Shown in pieces: positions 11,463-20,341 of a stretch of DNA of 64,000 bases. The first letter of the stretch is position 1. Every line of letters begins with the position of its first letter. The notes under the pieces are model-generated. The model worked only from the letters and a program-made list of their open reading frames with translations, had not been told where the DNA came from and made no database searches. The position numbers and the translations under genes are program-made. Origin of the DNA: Rariloculus sp965263005. GTDB lineage: Bacteria > Pseudomonadota > Gammaproteobacteria > Steroidobacterales > Rariloculaceae. Location: contig NZ_OZ253579.1 of the NCBI RefSeq assembly GCF_965263005.1, forward strand, positions 248,001-312,000. Direction: 5' to 3'.

Positions 11463-12755
11463 ATGCGCAACCACGCCGCGCGGCGCGTCGCGATAGTCGG
11501 GGCCGTCAGGATACCGTTCTGCCGCGCCTATACCAGCTATGCCTCATGTTCCAACCAAGACATGATGACGGCGGCGCTCAGCGGCCTCGTCGACAAGCTC
11601 GGTCTCGAGGGCCAACGGCTCGGCGACGTGTCTCTTGGCGCCGTCATCAAGCATTCGCGCGACTGGAACCTCGCGCGCGAGTCGACGCTGTCGTCCGGGC
11701 TCGCGGCCGAAACTCCAGCCTTCGACGTGCAACGGGCGTGCGGCACAAGCCTGTCGGCCGCAACTGCAATTGCGAGCAAGATCTCAGTCGGCATGATCGA
11801 CTCCGGGATCGCCGGCGGCACCGACAGCATCAGCGATGTGCCCGTCGTCTACCCCGATTCCTATCGCCGCTTGCTGCTCGCGAGCGCGGGAGGAAGAACA
11901 CTCGGGCAGCGGCTCAAGCCGTGGCTTGGATTGCGGCCGCGTCACTTCAAACCCGTGCTGCCGAACGTCATCGAGCCGCGGACGGGCCTGTCGATGGGCG
12001 AGAGCATGGAAATCACCGCCAAGCAGTGGCGCATTTCGCGCGAAGCGCAGGACGCACTCACGCTCGCAAGTCACGAGAAAGCCGAGCGCGCGTATCGCGA
12101 CGGGTTCTATGACGACCTCGTCGTCGAGTTCCGCGGCGTGCGCAAGGACAACAACATTCGCACCGACACGAGCCTCGAGAAACTTGCAAAGCTCAGACCC
12201 GTCTTCGACAGGAACAATTCGGGCACGCTGACGGCCGGCAACAGCACACCCCTGACCGACGGCGCATCGGCCGTTCTGATGAGCTCCGAGCAGTGGGCGG
12301 CCGAGCGCGGCCTGCCGGTCCTCGCCTACATGACCCATGCAAGGGAGGCGGCCGTGAATTTCGTCGATGACGAAGGCCTGCTCATGGCGCCGGCTTATGC
12401 GGTATCGGAAGTGCTCACGGAAGCCAGTCTAACGCTGCAGGACTTCGATTTTTACGAAATCCACGAAGCCTTTGCGGCACAGACGCTCGCGACACTCGCA
12501 GCGTGGGAATCGGCCGAGTTTTGCCGCGAGCGGCTCGGACGCAGCGAGCCGATGGGCTCGATCGACCGCGCGAAGCTCAACGTCAAGGGCGGCAGCGTCG
12601 CAGTCGGCCACCCCTTTGCCGCAACCGGCACGCGGGTGCTCGGCACGCTAGCCAGGCTGCTCCACGATCGGGGCTCGGGCCGGGGGTTGGTCTCGGTCTG
12701 CACGGCCGGCGGCATGGGCGTGACCGCGATCCTCGAGGCGCCCGGTACCGGCTGA
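11463..12755 (+). CDS. fadI: Acetyl-CoA C-acyltransferase, FadI-type thiolase
   Basis: Thiolase for the last step of beta-oxidation: 3-ketoacyl-CoA plus CoA to acetyl-CoA plus shortened acyl-CoA. It has 430 residues. Active-site residues are nucleophile C93 (RACGTSLSA), H334 (EIHEAFAAQTLA), the GGSVAVGHPFAATG loop and C413 (CTAGGMG). The long loop and GLSMGESMEITAKQW resemble FadI rather than short AtoB-like thiolases. ATG 11463 is chosen because an AGGAG sits about 9 bases upstream; the frame is open 150 bases further back but without thiolase sequence. No FadJ partner is nearby, so the physiological pathway is not fixed by context. Confidence 0.88.
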   Translation: MRNHAARRVAIVGAVRIPFCRAYTSYASCSNQDMMTAALSGLVDKLGLEGQRLGDVSLGAVIKHSRDWNLARESTLSSGLAAETPAFDVQRACGTSLSAATAIASKISVGMIDSGIAGGTDSISDVPVVYPDSYRRLLLASAGGRTLGQRLKPWLGLRPRHFKPVLPNVIEPRTGLSMGESMEITAKQWRISREAQDALTLASHEKAERAYRDGFYDDLVVEFRGVRKDNNIRTDTSLEKLAKLRPVFDRNNSGTLTAGNSTPLTDGASAVLMSSEQWAAERGLPVLAYMTHAREAAVNFVDDEGLLMAPAYAVSEVLTEASLTLQDFDFYEIHEAFAAQTLATLAAWESAEFCRERLGRSEPMGSIDRAKLNVKGGSVAVGHPFAATGTRVLGTLARLLHDRGSGRGLVSVCTAGGMGVTAILEAPGTG

Positions 12756-12768
12756 CGGCCCCCTTGGC

Positions 12769-12843
12769 GCCGCTCAGGCGCTGACCGAAAGCACATGGGA
12801 ACGCCTCCCCCAACCGCCGCTCAGGCGCTGACCGAAAGCGCAT
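12769..12843. repeat. Direct repeat at the 3' end of the AEC transporter gene
   Basis: A 28-base segment occurs at 12769-12796 and again at 12816-12843, differing at one base. The second copy carries the last seven codons and the stop of the AEC transporter gene; the first lies just beyond it, between the two convergent gene ends. Confidence 0.8.
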
Positions 12844-13708
12844 AGATTACGAGCAGCGGCAGCGTCAGCGCACTCACGAAGGTCGATGCGAGCACGATGC
12901 CCGCGACGTCGTCGGCGTCGCGGTCGTAGCGCGCGGCGAAGAGATAATTGAAGATCGCGGCGGGCATCGCGCCCTGCAGTATCAGGACGCCTTTGGATAT
13001 CCCTTCGAGGCCGAACAGCTCCGCAACGCCAAGCGCGACGACGAAACCGATGACGAGCCGGGTGCCGCCCAGCGAGAGCGCCATTGGCAACCGCTTCGCC
13101 CGAAGCCCGCCGAGCGTGTTGCCGAGAGCGAGGAGCATCAGCGGAATCATGAGGCCGCCGAGCAGTCCGATCGTCGTCGCGATCCACTCCGGCAATTGCA
13201 CATCGCCCGCAAGCACGACAGAGCCGATCAAGGCGCCGTAGATAACGGGTGTCGTCGCGAGTGTCCTGAGCGGCGATGCGCGCGACTGAAGGATGGGGGT
13301 CAACGTGAACTGGCCGACGGAATTGGTCACATAGACGGCAACGCCGAGGGCCAACCCGGCTTCACCGAAAGCGAACAGGCACAGCGGCAACCCCATGTTG
13401 CCGTGGTTGCCGATCGCGAGCGCCGGCAGATACGAACGAATGGACAATCCGGCGAGCCGCAGCACGACCCATGCACACATGATCGTCGCAGCGAACATCG
13501 CGATGCACGCCGCGATCATGTTGACGAGTTCGGCGATCGGAAGCGTGAGCCGCGAGAGGCTGTCGACGATGAGGCATGGACCGGACACGTTCATGATCAC
13601 GCGTGTCACGAACTCGCGCTCGAACGGAAAGTCCAGCCGGCGCCACGCATAGCCGATGCCCGCGAGCGTCAATACCGGCAGCAGAATGCCCGACAGTTGA
13701 GCGATCAC
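12821..13708 (-). CDS. AEC-family transporter
   Basis: Integral membrane protein of 295 residues with about ten hydrophobic segments and the internal two-fold pattern of the auxin efflux carrier (AEC/PF03547) family. Characterised bacterial members export or import malonate, malate or other small carboxylates. Supporting motifs are the N-terminal LPVLTLAGIGYAWRR, the GNHGNMGLPL turn in mid-protein and the second-half MIPLMLLALGNTL and GAMPAAIFNYLFA segments. Its ATG overlaps the stop of the upstream YbdK-type gene by four bases (ATGA), indicating translational coupling. The substrate cannot be read from sequence. Confidence 0.85.
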   Translation of the reverse strand: MIAQLSGILLPVLTLAGIGYAWRRLDFPFEREFVTRVIMNVSGPCLIVDSLSRLTLPIAELVNMIAACIAMFAATIMCAWVVLRLAGLSIRSYLPALAIGNHGNMGLPLCLFAFGEAGLALGVAVYVTNSVGQFTLTPILQSRASPLRTLATTPVIYGALIGSVVLAGDVQLPEWIATTIGLLGGLMIPLMLLALGNTLGGLRAKRLPMALSLGGTRLVIGFVVALGVAELFGLEGISKGVLILQGAMPAAIFNYLFAARYDRDADDVAGIVLASTFVSALTLPLLVIYALSVSA

Positions 13709-14868
13709 GTTAAGTCTTCCGAAAGTCTGCCGACCCCCTCCCCGGTTTCGGCGAGCAGCAAATCGACTACCCGTCGCAACGCCTCGTCCCTGGTATCGCC
13801 TTCAAGGCCGCGCAGGCGGTAGAGGTCAAGCTGGCGGTCCGCGCCGGTCCCGTCCCGGATGATGGCGAGTGCGTTACGAAGTTCGGTCTCGCAACCCAGC
13901 GCACGGGCATCCGGTGCGAGTTCGTCGATGAGTTCTGCCGTCTGGTCGTATATGTCTATCCGCCCGCCACCCGATGTCCTGTTGCCGAGGAATGCAAAGA
14001 CACCATAGCGCTGGGCCATCCAGCGGTCCTCCGCAATGAGTTCGGTAAGCGGCTCGGCCGGCAGCTCGCCCTTGAGGTCCCGGCGCATCAGCCATCGGAT
14101 GAGGCACACGTAGAGCGCCGCGATGCTTACCGCTTCCTCGAGGCGCGGACAGACGTCGCAGATCCGCATTTCCACTGTCGGATAGGCGATGGAAGGGCGG
14201 ATGTCCCACCACAATTCGCTGCCGTCGCCGATGAAATTCATTCGCCGGTATTCGTCGACAAGCCGCTCGTACCCTGCCCAGGACCCGAGCGGACCCGGCA
14301 TCCCCGTGCGCGGGAGATTGCCCATGATCGTCAACCGATAGGACTTGAACCCGGTCTCGTGCCCGGAGTTGAACGGCGATGAGGTGGACAGCGCATGAAG
14401 CAACGGCAGGAAGCGCCGGAGCGCGGTCATCACGCGTACACGCGTGTCCGCATCGCCGAAACCGGCGTGGATGTGCATGCCACCGACGACGAGGCGGCGC
14501 ACGGCCTCCTGATACGTCGCCGCGAAGTGAGCGTAACGATCCCGGGGCGTGGGTGACTGATCCCGCCAGACCGCGAATGGATGGGTGGAGGCGGCCATCA
14601 CGGCAGCGCCGTGCTGTTGAGCCGCCTCGATGACAAGCCGCCGGGTCTCGCGCATCGCCTCGCGCAGTTCGCTTACCGAGCCGCACACCCGGGTATTCGT
14701 CTCGATTTGCGAGCGCAGGAACTCGCGCACCACCTTGTGCGGTCCGCTGTTCTCCTCGCAGGTTTCGAAGATGCCCGGTTCGGGGTTGGCGAGAAAGAAC
14801 TCCTCCTCGACTCCGAGCGTTATCGACAGATCTCCCTTTTCTGTCGTCGGCGAAGTTCCATCAGTCAT
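13705..14868 (-). CDS. ybdK: YbdK-type carboxylate-amine ligase (glutamate-cysteine ligase 2 family)
   Basis: ATP-dependent carboxylate-amine ligase of the GCS2 family, 387 residues. E. coli YbdK has weak glutamate-cysteine ligase activity, and the real substrate in most members is unknown. Signatures: the N-terminal LGVEEEFFL (metal/glutamate site), GGMHIHAGF, the central ELWWDIRPS and the TVEMRICDVCP stretch. It is coupled by a 4-base overlap to the AEC transporter gene, so the two probably act on related metabolites. The upstream 14869-15129 stretch has no gene and carries an AT-rich patch around 15062-15090. Confidence 0.88.
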   Translation of the reverse strand: MTDGTSPTTEKGDLSITLGVEEEFFLANPEPGIFETCEENSGPHKVVREFLRSQIETNTRVCGSVSELREAMRETRRLVIEAAQQHGAAVMAASTHPFAVWRDQSPTPRDRYAHFAATYQEAVRRLVVGGMHIHAGFGDADTRVRVMTALRRFLPLLHALSTSSPFNSGHETGFKSYRLTIMGNLPRTGMPGPLGSWAGYERLVDEYRRMNFIGDGSELWWDIRPSIAYPTVEMRICDVCPRLEEAVSIAALYVCLIRWLMRRDLKGELPAEPLTELIAEDRWMAQRYGVFAFLGNRTSGGGRIDIYDQTAELIDELAPDARALGCETELRNALAIIRDGTGADRQLDLYRLRGLEGDTRDEALRRVVDLLLAETGEGVGRLSEDLT

Positions 14869-15129
14869 GGCCGCAAAGTTCCAAATGGCCGTTGATCACG
14901 TGCGACGTAAAAGCTGTCCATAGATGCGGAGCGTGGTGGTCGGAATGCCTGGCCTGTCCAGAACTCGCCGGACCGGCAGGCGGGAGCATTCGATCAGCCG
15001 GATGATCTCGAGCTTCCCGGCGGCGGGGTACGCCATTCGTCGTATGCCCCCTGCCCCGGTCATGCTATTTTGCAAAAATTATATACCGAGTCTGACAGCA
15101 GGGCCGTCTCGCGACGGTTGTGAGGCTTC

Positions 15130-15930
15130 TTGCCCTGGGACTGGTTGTGGACGCATCGCTGGTCGAGCGCCGCGGGAGCATTTGCGCTCGGCCTGCTGAT
15201 ATCCGCGGCCGTGGTGCTGCCGGTGCCGAACCGCGGGGGATCGCTGCTCGCTGAACTGTATCTCGGCCGGCTTGCGAATCCGCAAATCCTCGCCGGCCGC
15301 GTGGACGCCAAAATGTTCCTCTATCTCGCGGGCGCGACCTTGCTTCAGTTACACCTGCTCTCGTTCGCAGCCCACCACTTGCTTACCTACCCCGGCGATC
15401 CTTCGCCCGGGGTCATGCTGTACGTCGTACTCTTCACGTGGTTCGTCTGCGACTACCTCATCTTCGAACGCGTTCATCTATATACCTACGATCTGTTTGC
15501 GGAACGTCTGGGCTTCAAGCTCGTCTGGGGTTGTCTGTCGTGGTATCCGTATTTCTACGTGGTTGGGCTGTGGTCCGTCGCCAATCTTCGGAACCCGCAT
15601 TCGCCCGCCTGGCTCACCGTCCTTGCTACCGTGCTCTTCCTTGCCGGCTGGTCGCTGTCTCGCGGCGCGAACACGCAGAAATTCGTATTCAAGCGCGACA
15701 CTGACCGGGCCTTTCTGGGCTGGCTCGCGCCCAGGGCATTCACTGACGGTGAACGCCGCGTGCTCTACAGCGGTTTCTGGGGCGTGTCGCGCCACGTCAA
15801 CTACCTCGGTGAACTCCTGATGGCCACGGGCCTCGCGCTGTCGCTCGGCTGGCCCGATGAGGCGAGTTCTTGTCGGCTCGCTCGCATTGTTCCGGCTAAC
15901 CTCCCCGATGGTCAAACACTCGGAGCTTGA
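15130..15930 (+). pseudogene. Truncated ERG4/ERG24-like sterol reductase family gene
   Basis: Reads as a 266-residue multi-helix membrane protein from TTG 15130. The family signature is clear: NPQILAGRVDAK, the DLFAERLGFKLVWG block, GANTQKFVFK and SGFWGVSRHVNYLGE, as in delta-14/delta-7/delta-24 sterol reductases. Similarity stops near 15850 (SLGWP). The remaining 25 residues are unrelated, and the expected conserved tail (RDE...KYG.W..Y) is absent in all frames downstream. The N-terminus also looks short against 370-430-residue homologues. I therefore call it a broken gene, though a shortened working enzyme cannot be ruled out. No sterol pathway genes are nearby. Confidence 0.6.
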
Positions 15931-15980
15931 AGCTCTGCGGAGCTGACAGGCTCCACGGCGCGCACAGACTATCGTCAACC

Positions 15981-16139
15981 ATGGCAGAGCGGGAAGCGCA
16001 ATCGCTGCGGACGTCGACCGACTACCGCAAGCCCTACCTCCCGTTACCGGTCTCGATCCTTAATCGGGCCGGCCGCCTGGCGAGGAAGTTCGGCCTAGCC
16101 AAACACCCAGCCATCCACTTGACGCTGACCGCGCCGACT
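15981..16139 (+). pseudogene. Possible 5' remnant of a sulfotransferase gene
   Basis: ATG 15981 opens a reading frame whose first ~45 residues (KPYLPLPVSILNRAGRLARKFG) resemble the start of a common family of bacterial sulfotransferases, but nothing of the body of such a protein follows. The frame then runs into the convergent fructosamine kinase gene. If correct, this is a deletion scar next to the truncated sterol-reductase gene. The match is from memory of short N-terminal wording, so confidence is low. Confidence 0.3.
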
Positions 16140-17010
16140 AGCTCTCAAGCTCCCTCAGCGCGCCCTCAATCCTGCCGAGATACCCCGCCCCGAACAGATT
16201 GAAGTGGTTGAGCAGGTGGTAGAGGTTATAGAGTGCCACGCGGCCCTCCCAACCGGGGGCGAGCGGCCACGCCGCCTCGTAGGCCTCGTAGAAACGCTCG
16301 CTGAATCCACCGAACAGTCGTGTCATCGCGAGATCCGCCTCGCGGTCGCCGAAGTAGACGGCGGGATCGAAGATGTACGGCACGCCGTCACGCGTCGCGC
16401 CCCAGTTGCCGCCCCAGAGATCGCCGTGCAGCAGTGACGGCTCGGGCCGATAGCTCTCGAAGTACTGCGCGAGCCTTCCGAGCAGCGCCCTCGCGCGTCG
16501 TTCACACTCTCGCGGCAAGCCGTTGCGCGCGGCGAGCTCAAGCTGATAGCCGAGCCGGCAGTGGCACCAGAAGTCGATCCAATCAACCGTCGGCGTGTTC
16601 GGCTGCGGTGTGGAGCCTATCGTATTGTCCCGATACCAGCCGAAATGCGCGCCCGTGTGAGCGTGTAGCGCAGCGAGTTCACGCCCGAGACGCGCGGCGG
16701 CGGGCCGCGGGTCCGGCACAAGCTCGATCCACTCGAGCGCGAGGTACGCGTGATCGGCGGTCTCTCCGAGCGCGTAGACATCTGGCGTCGCGACGGCGCG
16801 TGCTTCGCGCAGCGCCTTGAGCCCCGCGGCTTCGGCCGCGAACATGGAGGCACCGTCGCGCGTGTTGACCTTGAGCAGCAGCGGTCCGGTGCCGGTTTCG
16901 AGTCTGAACGTCTCGTTGATGCTGCCGCCGCTGACCGCGCGGGCCGTACCGCGTTCACAGGCGATGCCGGCTTCGCGTTTGAGGTCGGCGAGGACTTGTT
17001 CGAGCGCCAT
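16138..17010 (-). CDS. Fructosamine kinase family protein
   Basis: Deglycation kinase of the fructosamine/ketosamine-3-kinase family: phosphorylates the sugar adduct on glycated amines or proteins so it falls off. It has 290 residues from ATG 17008-17010. Motifs seen: SGGSINETFRLETG (nucleotide loop), LLKVN with the ATP-binding Lys, EWIEL hinge, catalytic LLHGDLWGGNWG and the metal-binding YIFDPAVYFGDREADLAM block. The C-terminal helices YNLYHLLNHFNLFG are typical. An HNH nuclease gene ends 25 bases upstream on the same strand. The fit to the family is good over its whole length. Confidence 0.92.
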   Translation of the reverse strand: MALEQVLADLKREAGIACERGTARAVSGGSINETFRLETGTGPLLLKVNTRDGASMFAAEAAGLKALREARAVATPDVYALGETADHAYLALEWIELVPDPRPAAARLGRELAALHAHTGAHFGWYRDNTIGSTPQPNTPTVDWIDFWCHCRLGYQLELAARNGLPRECERRARALLGRLAQYFESYRPEPSLLHGDLWGGNWGATRDGVPYIFDPAVYFGDREADLAMTRLFGGFSERFYEAYEAAWPLAPGWEGRVALYNLYHLLNHFNLFGAGYLGRIEGALRELES

Positions 17011-17034
17011 GCGCCCGCGACGCACCAGCGCGGT

Positions 17035-17667
17035 TCAGCGGGCAGCGCTGGCCCGCGCGAGATCTCCGTGCAGGCGCGCATGCAGCGGGCTGGTCCGCGA
17101 GAAATGACTCAGCAGGTATTCCATCTGATCCGCGAGGACCCGGCGGCCCTTGAGATAGATGTACTCGGCATAGGTCGGCGTGAACGGAACAGCCACGAGC
17201 TGCATTCCCGCTTCCTCGGGTAGACGCCCCCCCTTGTGGTTGTTGCAGCGCCGGCAGGCCGCCACTGTGTTCGGCCAGGTGTCGCTGCCGCCGCGGCTGA
17301 TCGGCGTCACGTGATCCCGTGTAAGCGCCGACGTCGGGAATCGTGTCGCGCAATACATGCAGACGTTCGCGTCGCGCTTGAACAGAGTCCGGTTATTGAG
17401 CGGCGGCGTGTAGCGGCCGCGATTGCTCTCGACCTTTCGCGTATCGCCGCGCGTCGCAACGATCGAGCTGACCTCGATGACGCTGCGAAGCCCCGTGCGC
17501 GCGTTGTAGCCGCCGCGTACGCGGTAGATCGGCGATCCGCAGCAGTAGACGACCTGGCCGCCGTGGTAGAGCGACGCGGCGACTCTGTAGTCGATCCAGT
17601 CAAGCGGCATACCGGCGATGTCGGTACGCAACACTTCCTGAGAGAAAAACTGTAACTGGGTGTCCAT
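17035..17667 (-). CDS. HNH endonuclease domain protein
   Basis: 210-residue protein with a zinc-bound HNH nuclease fold. It carries C103/C106 (CMYC), the catalytic RDHVTPISRGG with H119, C138/C141 (ACRRC) and H144 in CNNHKGGR. The N-terminal 90 residues match the conserved lead of the free-standing HNH proteins common in proteobacterial chromosomes, whose role is uncharacterised. It is followed closely by the fructosamine kinase gene and is divergent from priA across 229 bases that hold no gene. No restriction-modification or phage genes are adjacent, so a defence role is not supported by context. Confidence 0.88.
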   Translation of the reverse strand: MDTQLQFFSQEVLRTDIAGMPLDWIDYRVAASLYHGGQVVYCCGSPIYRVRGGYNARTGLRSVIEVSSIVATRGDTRKVESNRGRYTPPLNNRTLFKRDANVCMYCATRFPTSALTRDHVTPISRGGSDTWPNTVAACRRCNNHKGGRLPEEAGMQLVAVPFTPTYAEYIYLKGRRVLADQMEYLLSHFSRTSPLHARLHGDLARASAAR

Positions 17668-17896
17668 CGTTCGCTACCTGTGCCGCGCCGCAAGTTTCCC
17701 CGAGACAGAGAAATTTATCAATGGTCCGTTCGGCGTTGCGGTTTTGATACTTGAGCGGCATCGACGCACCGGCGGGCTGGCCGCCGACATGCACACACGC
17801 TATAACGTGACAGTCCGAACAACGATGATCCTTCGATTACCCTGCCGTTGGTATTGCGCTGAGCGGATTCCGATAGCTCCTTGTAGTTGAAAGCCT

Positions 17897-20200
17897 TTGC
17901 CCAAACCTGCAGATCAACCTCAGCCTGCCGATCACCCTCTCGTTCGAGTCGCGATACCGGTGCCGCTGGCCGACGGCTTCGATTACGTGTGGACTGGCGC
18001 AGGGACGCCGCCGCCTGCCGGCGCGCGCGTTCAGGTCGCATTCGGCAAGGGCGAGCGCGTCGGCATTGTGCTCGAGCACCCGGCAGCGACGACGCTGTCC
18101 GCGGACAAGCTCAGACCTGTGCTGCGGCCCATCGATCGCCGGCCTGTCATTGGTGACGAGCTGCTCGGCACGCTGCGCTGGGCCTCGGAGTATTACCACC
18201 ATCCGATCGGCGAAGTCGTGAACCACGCGTTGCCGGCCGTACTGCGCAAGGGAAAAGCGCTCGACGATCCGATCGAGCGCGCGTGGCGGCTCACGACCGA
18301 AGGCGAAGCCCAGTCGATCGATCGCGTCGCGAGGCGCGCCCGGCAGCAGGCACGCTGTCTGGAAGTGCTCAAGCGGCGTCCATGCGTCTCCGAGGGCGAT
18401 CTCAGGCGCGCCGGGCTGACATCCCAGGTCGTCAAGCGACTTGCGGCTAAGGCCTGGATCGCGCTCTGTACACCTGATGCCGACGCCGACTTGCGGCCAG
18501 GTGCCGCCGCTGGGCCGCTACCGGTTTCCCGCTCCGCTGAGCCGCTGTCCGATAACGGCGCTGCTGGGCCGCCGCCCGATTCCCATGCCGCCGAGCCGTT
18601 GCCTGAGCTCACGATGGATCAAAGCCGCGTGCTCGATTCGATCCGCGCACACGGCTCGGGCTTCAACGTTTTTCTGCTGCACGGCGTCACGGCAAGCGGC
18701 AAGACTGAAATCTTTCTCCGCCTGATCCGCGAGCAACTCAAGATGCGCCGCCAGACACTGCTGCTCGTGCCGGAAATCAGCCTCACCCCCCAGCTCGTGG
18801 ATCGGCTGCGGCGCCGCTTCGGCGAGGAACTGGCGGTACTTCACTCAGGACTCACGGATCGGGAACGTTTCGACGCCTGGCGGCGAGCCTATCGGCAACA
18901 AGTCAGGCTCATCGTCGGCACGCGCTCGGCTGTATTCGCCCCACTACCGTCAGCCGGACTCATCATCGTCGACGAGGAGCACGACCCGGCCTACAAGCAG
19001 GAGCAGGGATTTCGCTATTCCGCGCGTGACCTGGTTATCGTGCGCGCGCGCCGCCTTGGCGTACCCGTCGTGCTCGCGTCGGCGACGCCGTCGCTCGAGA
19101 GCTACCGCAACGCGCTCGAACGGCGATACCGGTTGCTGACAATGCCGAACCGGATCGGCGCGGCCGGCGTGCCCGCGATCCGAATCATCGATCTCAACGA
19201 GCACGCGAACCAGCACGGCCTATCGACGCCGCTCGTCGCACTGATCGGGCGCCACCTCGAACGCGGCGACCAGGTGCTGTTGTTTCTCAATCGGCGCGGC
19301 TTCGCGCCGGTCCTCTTCTGCCCGGAGTGCGCGGTCGCGGAGGAATGCGGGCGCTGCGACGCGCGCATGACCGTGCATGCCGGATCGGGCCGCCTGCGCT
19401 GCCATCACTGCGGCCGGGAGGCCATGCTGCGTTGGAGCTGCCCGAGCTGCGGCGGCGAACGCCTCGCTGTCGGCGCCGGCACGCAGCGGGTCAGCGACGC
19501 GCTCAGGGCACTTTTTCCGGAGCGGCGGATCGCACGGCTTGACCGCGACGTATCTAGAACCCGCGGCGCGCTCGCGGCCGTGCTCGAGGAAGTCGAGCGC
19601 GGCGAGACCGACATAATCGTAGGCACGCAGATGCTGACGAAGGGACACGACTTCCCGCGCGTCACGCTCGTCGGCATTCTCAATGCCGACCAGGGTCTGC
19701 TCGGGACAGACTTCAGGAGCGAGGAGCGCCTCGCCCAGACGATCGTCCAGGTCGCGGGCCGCGCCGGCCGCAGGGACAGCCCGGGCGAGGTGGTGATCCA
19801 GACACACTACCCGCGGCATCCGCTCCTGACCGCGCTCGTCAGGCAGGACTACTCAGCGTTCGCCGAGCTTGCACTCGCCGAGCGCAAGCTTGCGGGCTGG
19901 CCGCCGTATTCCCGCGTCGCCGTATGGCGGGCCGAAGCCCACGAGCGCGACGCCGTGTTCCGATTCCTGCGCCGCGTCGGCTCCACCGCCCAGGAGCACG
20001 CCGCGGGAGTCATGGTTCTGGGGCCCGCTGCCGCGCCGATGGAACGCAAGGCGGGCCGCTATCGGGCGCAGCTTCTGTTGCAGTCGGCGGCCCGCCCGCC
20101 GTTGCATCGACTCGTTGACCGAGTCGCCGTCGCGGTACGCGCATGGCCGGAGACGCGCAGGGTCAGATGGGCAATCGACATCGATCCCAACGAACTGTAG
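17897..20200 (+). CDS. priA: Primosomal replication restart helicase PriA
   Basis: 3'-to-5' helicase that reloads the replisome at stalled forks. At 767 residues it is slightly longer than E. coli PriA (732). It has the N-terminal 3'-end-binding domain (VAIPVPLADGFDYVW), a winged helix, Walker A GVTASGKTE (K269), a DEEH box near 357 and eight zinc-binding cysteines around 474-520 (CPEC, CGRC, CHHC, CPSC). The C-terminal helicase lobe has QMLTKGHDFPRVTLVG and QVAGRAGR. The start is TTG 17897. The unusual part is a Pro/Ala-rich linker at residues 202-238, made of two 17-18-residue repeats, between the winged helix and the helicase core. Confidence 0.96.
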   Translation: MPKPADQPQPADHPLVRVAIPVPLADGFDYVWTGAGTPPPAGARVQVAFGKGERVGIVLEHPAATTLSADKLRPVLRPIDRRPVIGDELLGTLRWASEYYHHPIGEVVNHALPAVLRKGKALDDPIERAWRLTTEGEAQSIDRVARRARQQARCLEVLKRRPCVSEGDLRRAGLTSQVVKRLAAKAWIALCTPDADADLRPGAAAGPLPVSRSAEPLSDNGAAGPPPDSHAAEPLPELTMDQSRVLDSIRAHGSGFNVFLLHGVTASGKTEIFLRLIREQLKMRRQTLLLVPEISLTPQLVDRLRRRFGEELAVLHSGLTDRERFDAWRRAYRQQVRLIVGTRSAVFAPLPSAGLIIVDEEHDPAYKQEQGFRYSARDLVIVRARRLGVPVVLASATPSLESYRNALERRYRLLTMPNRIGAAGVPAIRIIDLNEHANQHGLSTPLVALIGRHLERGDQVLLFLNRRGFAPVLFCPECAVAEECGRCDARMTVHAGSGRLRCHHCGREAMLRWSCPSCGGERLAVGAGTQRVSDALRALFPERRIARLDRDVSRTRGALAAVLEEVERGETDIIVGTQMLTKGHDFPRVTLVGILNADQGLLGTDFRSEERLAQTIVQVAGRAGRRDSPGEVVIQTHYPRHPLLTALVRQDYSAFAELALAERKLAGWPPYSRVAVWRAEAHERDAVFRFLRRVGSTAQEHAAGVMVLGPAAAPMERKAGRYRAQLLLQSAARPPLHRLVDRVAVAVRAWPETRRVRWAIDIDPNEL
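18506..18610 (+). repeat. In-frame tandem repeat within priA
   Basis: Two adjacent units of 54 and 51 bases encode AAGPLPVSRSAEPLSDNG and AAGPPPDSHAAEPLPEL. They form a low-complexity linker not expected in PriA and keep the reading frame. Confidence 0.75.
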
Positions 20201-20242
20201 ACACTCGGTGAGGCCTGTCGCCGGCGCGCTCGGCACCGGCTG

Positions 20243-20305
20243 GCAGGCTGTGGCAAAACCCCCGCGTCGCACCGAGAGCAGCGAGGCGCTTTTGGCACGG
20301 GCTGC
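20243..20305. repeat. Short, degenerate copy of the palindromic repeat family
   Basis: About 63 bases before argS with both ends of the family: left end GCAGGCTGTGGCAAAA and right end CTTTTGGCACGGGCTGC, plus the internal CGCGTCGCACCGAGA block. The long middle part seen in the full copies at 30934 and 53655 is missing. Confidence 0.65.
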
Positions 20306-20341
20306 TAGAATGCGCGGCTCCGACTCGATGGCCGACGACAA

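Noticed and set aside
9730..11496. Long plus-strand frame (588 codons) opposite the pdsS kinase
   Set aside because: Arg/Glu-rich antisense shadow of the kinase gene with no motifs or membrane segments.
17035..17667. HNH nuclease as part of a defence or restriction system
   Set aside because: Neighbours are fructosamine kinase and priA; no methylase, helicase or phage gene is next to it.
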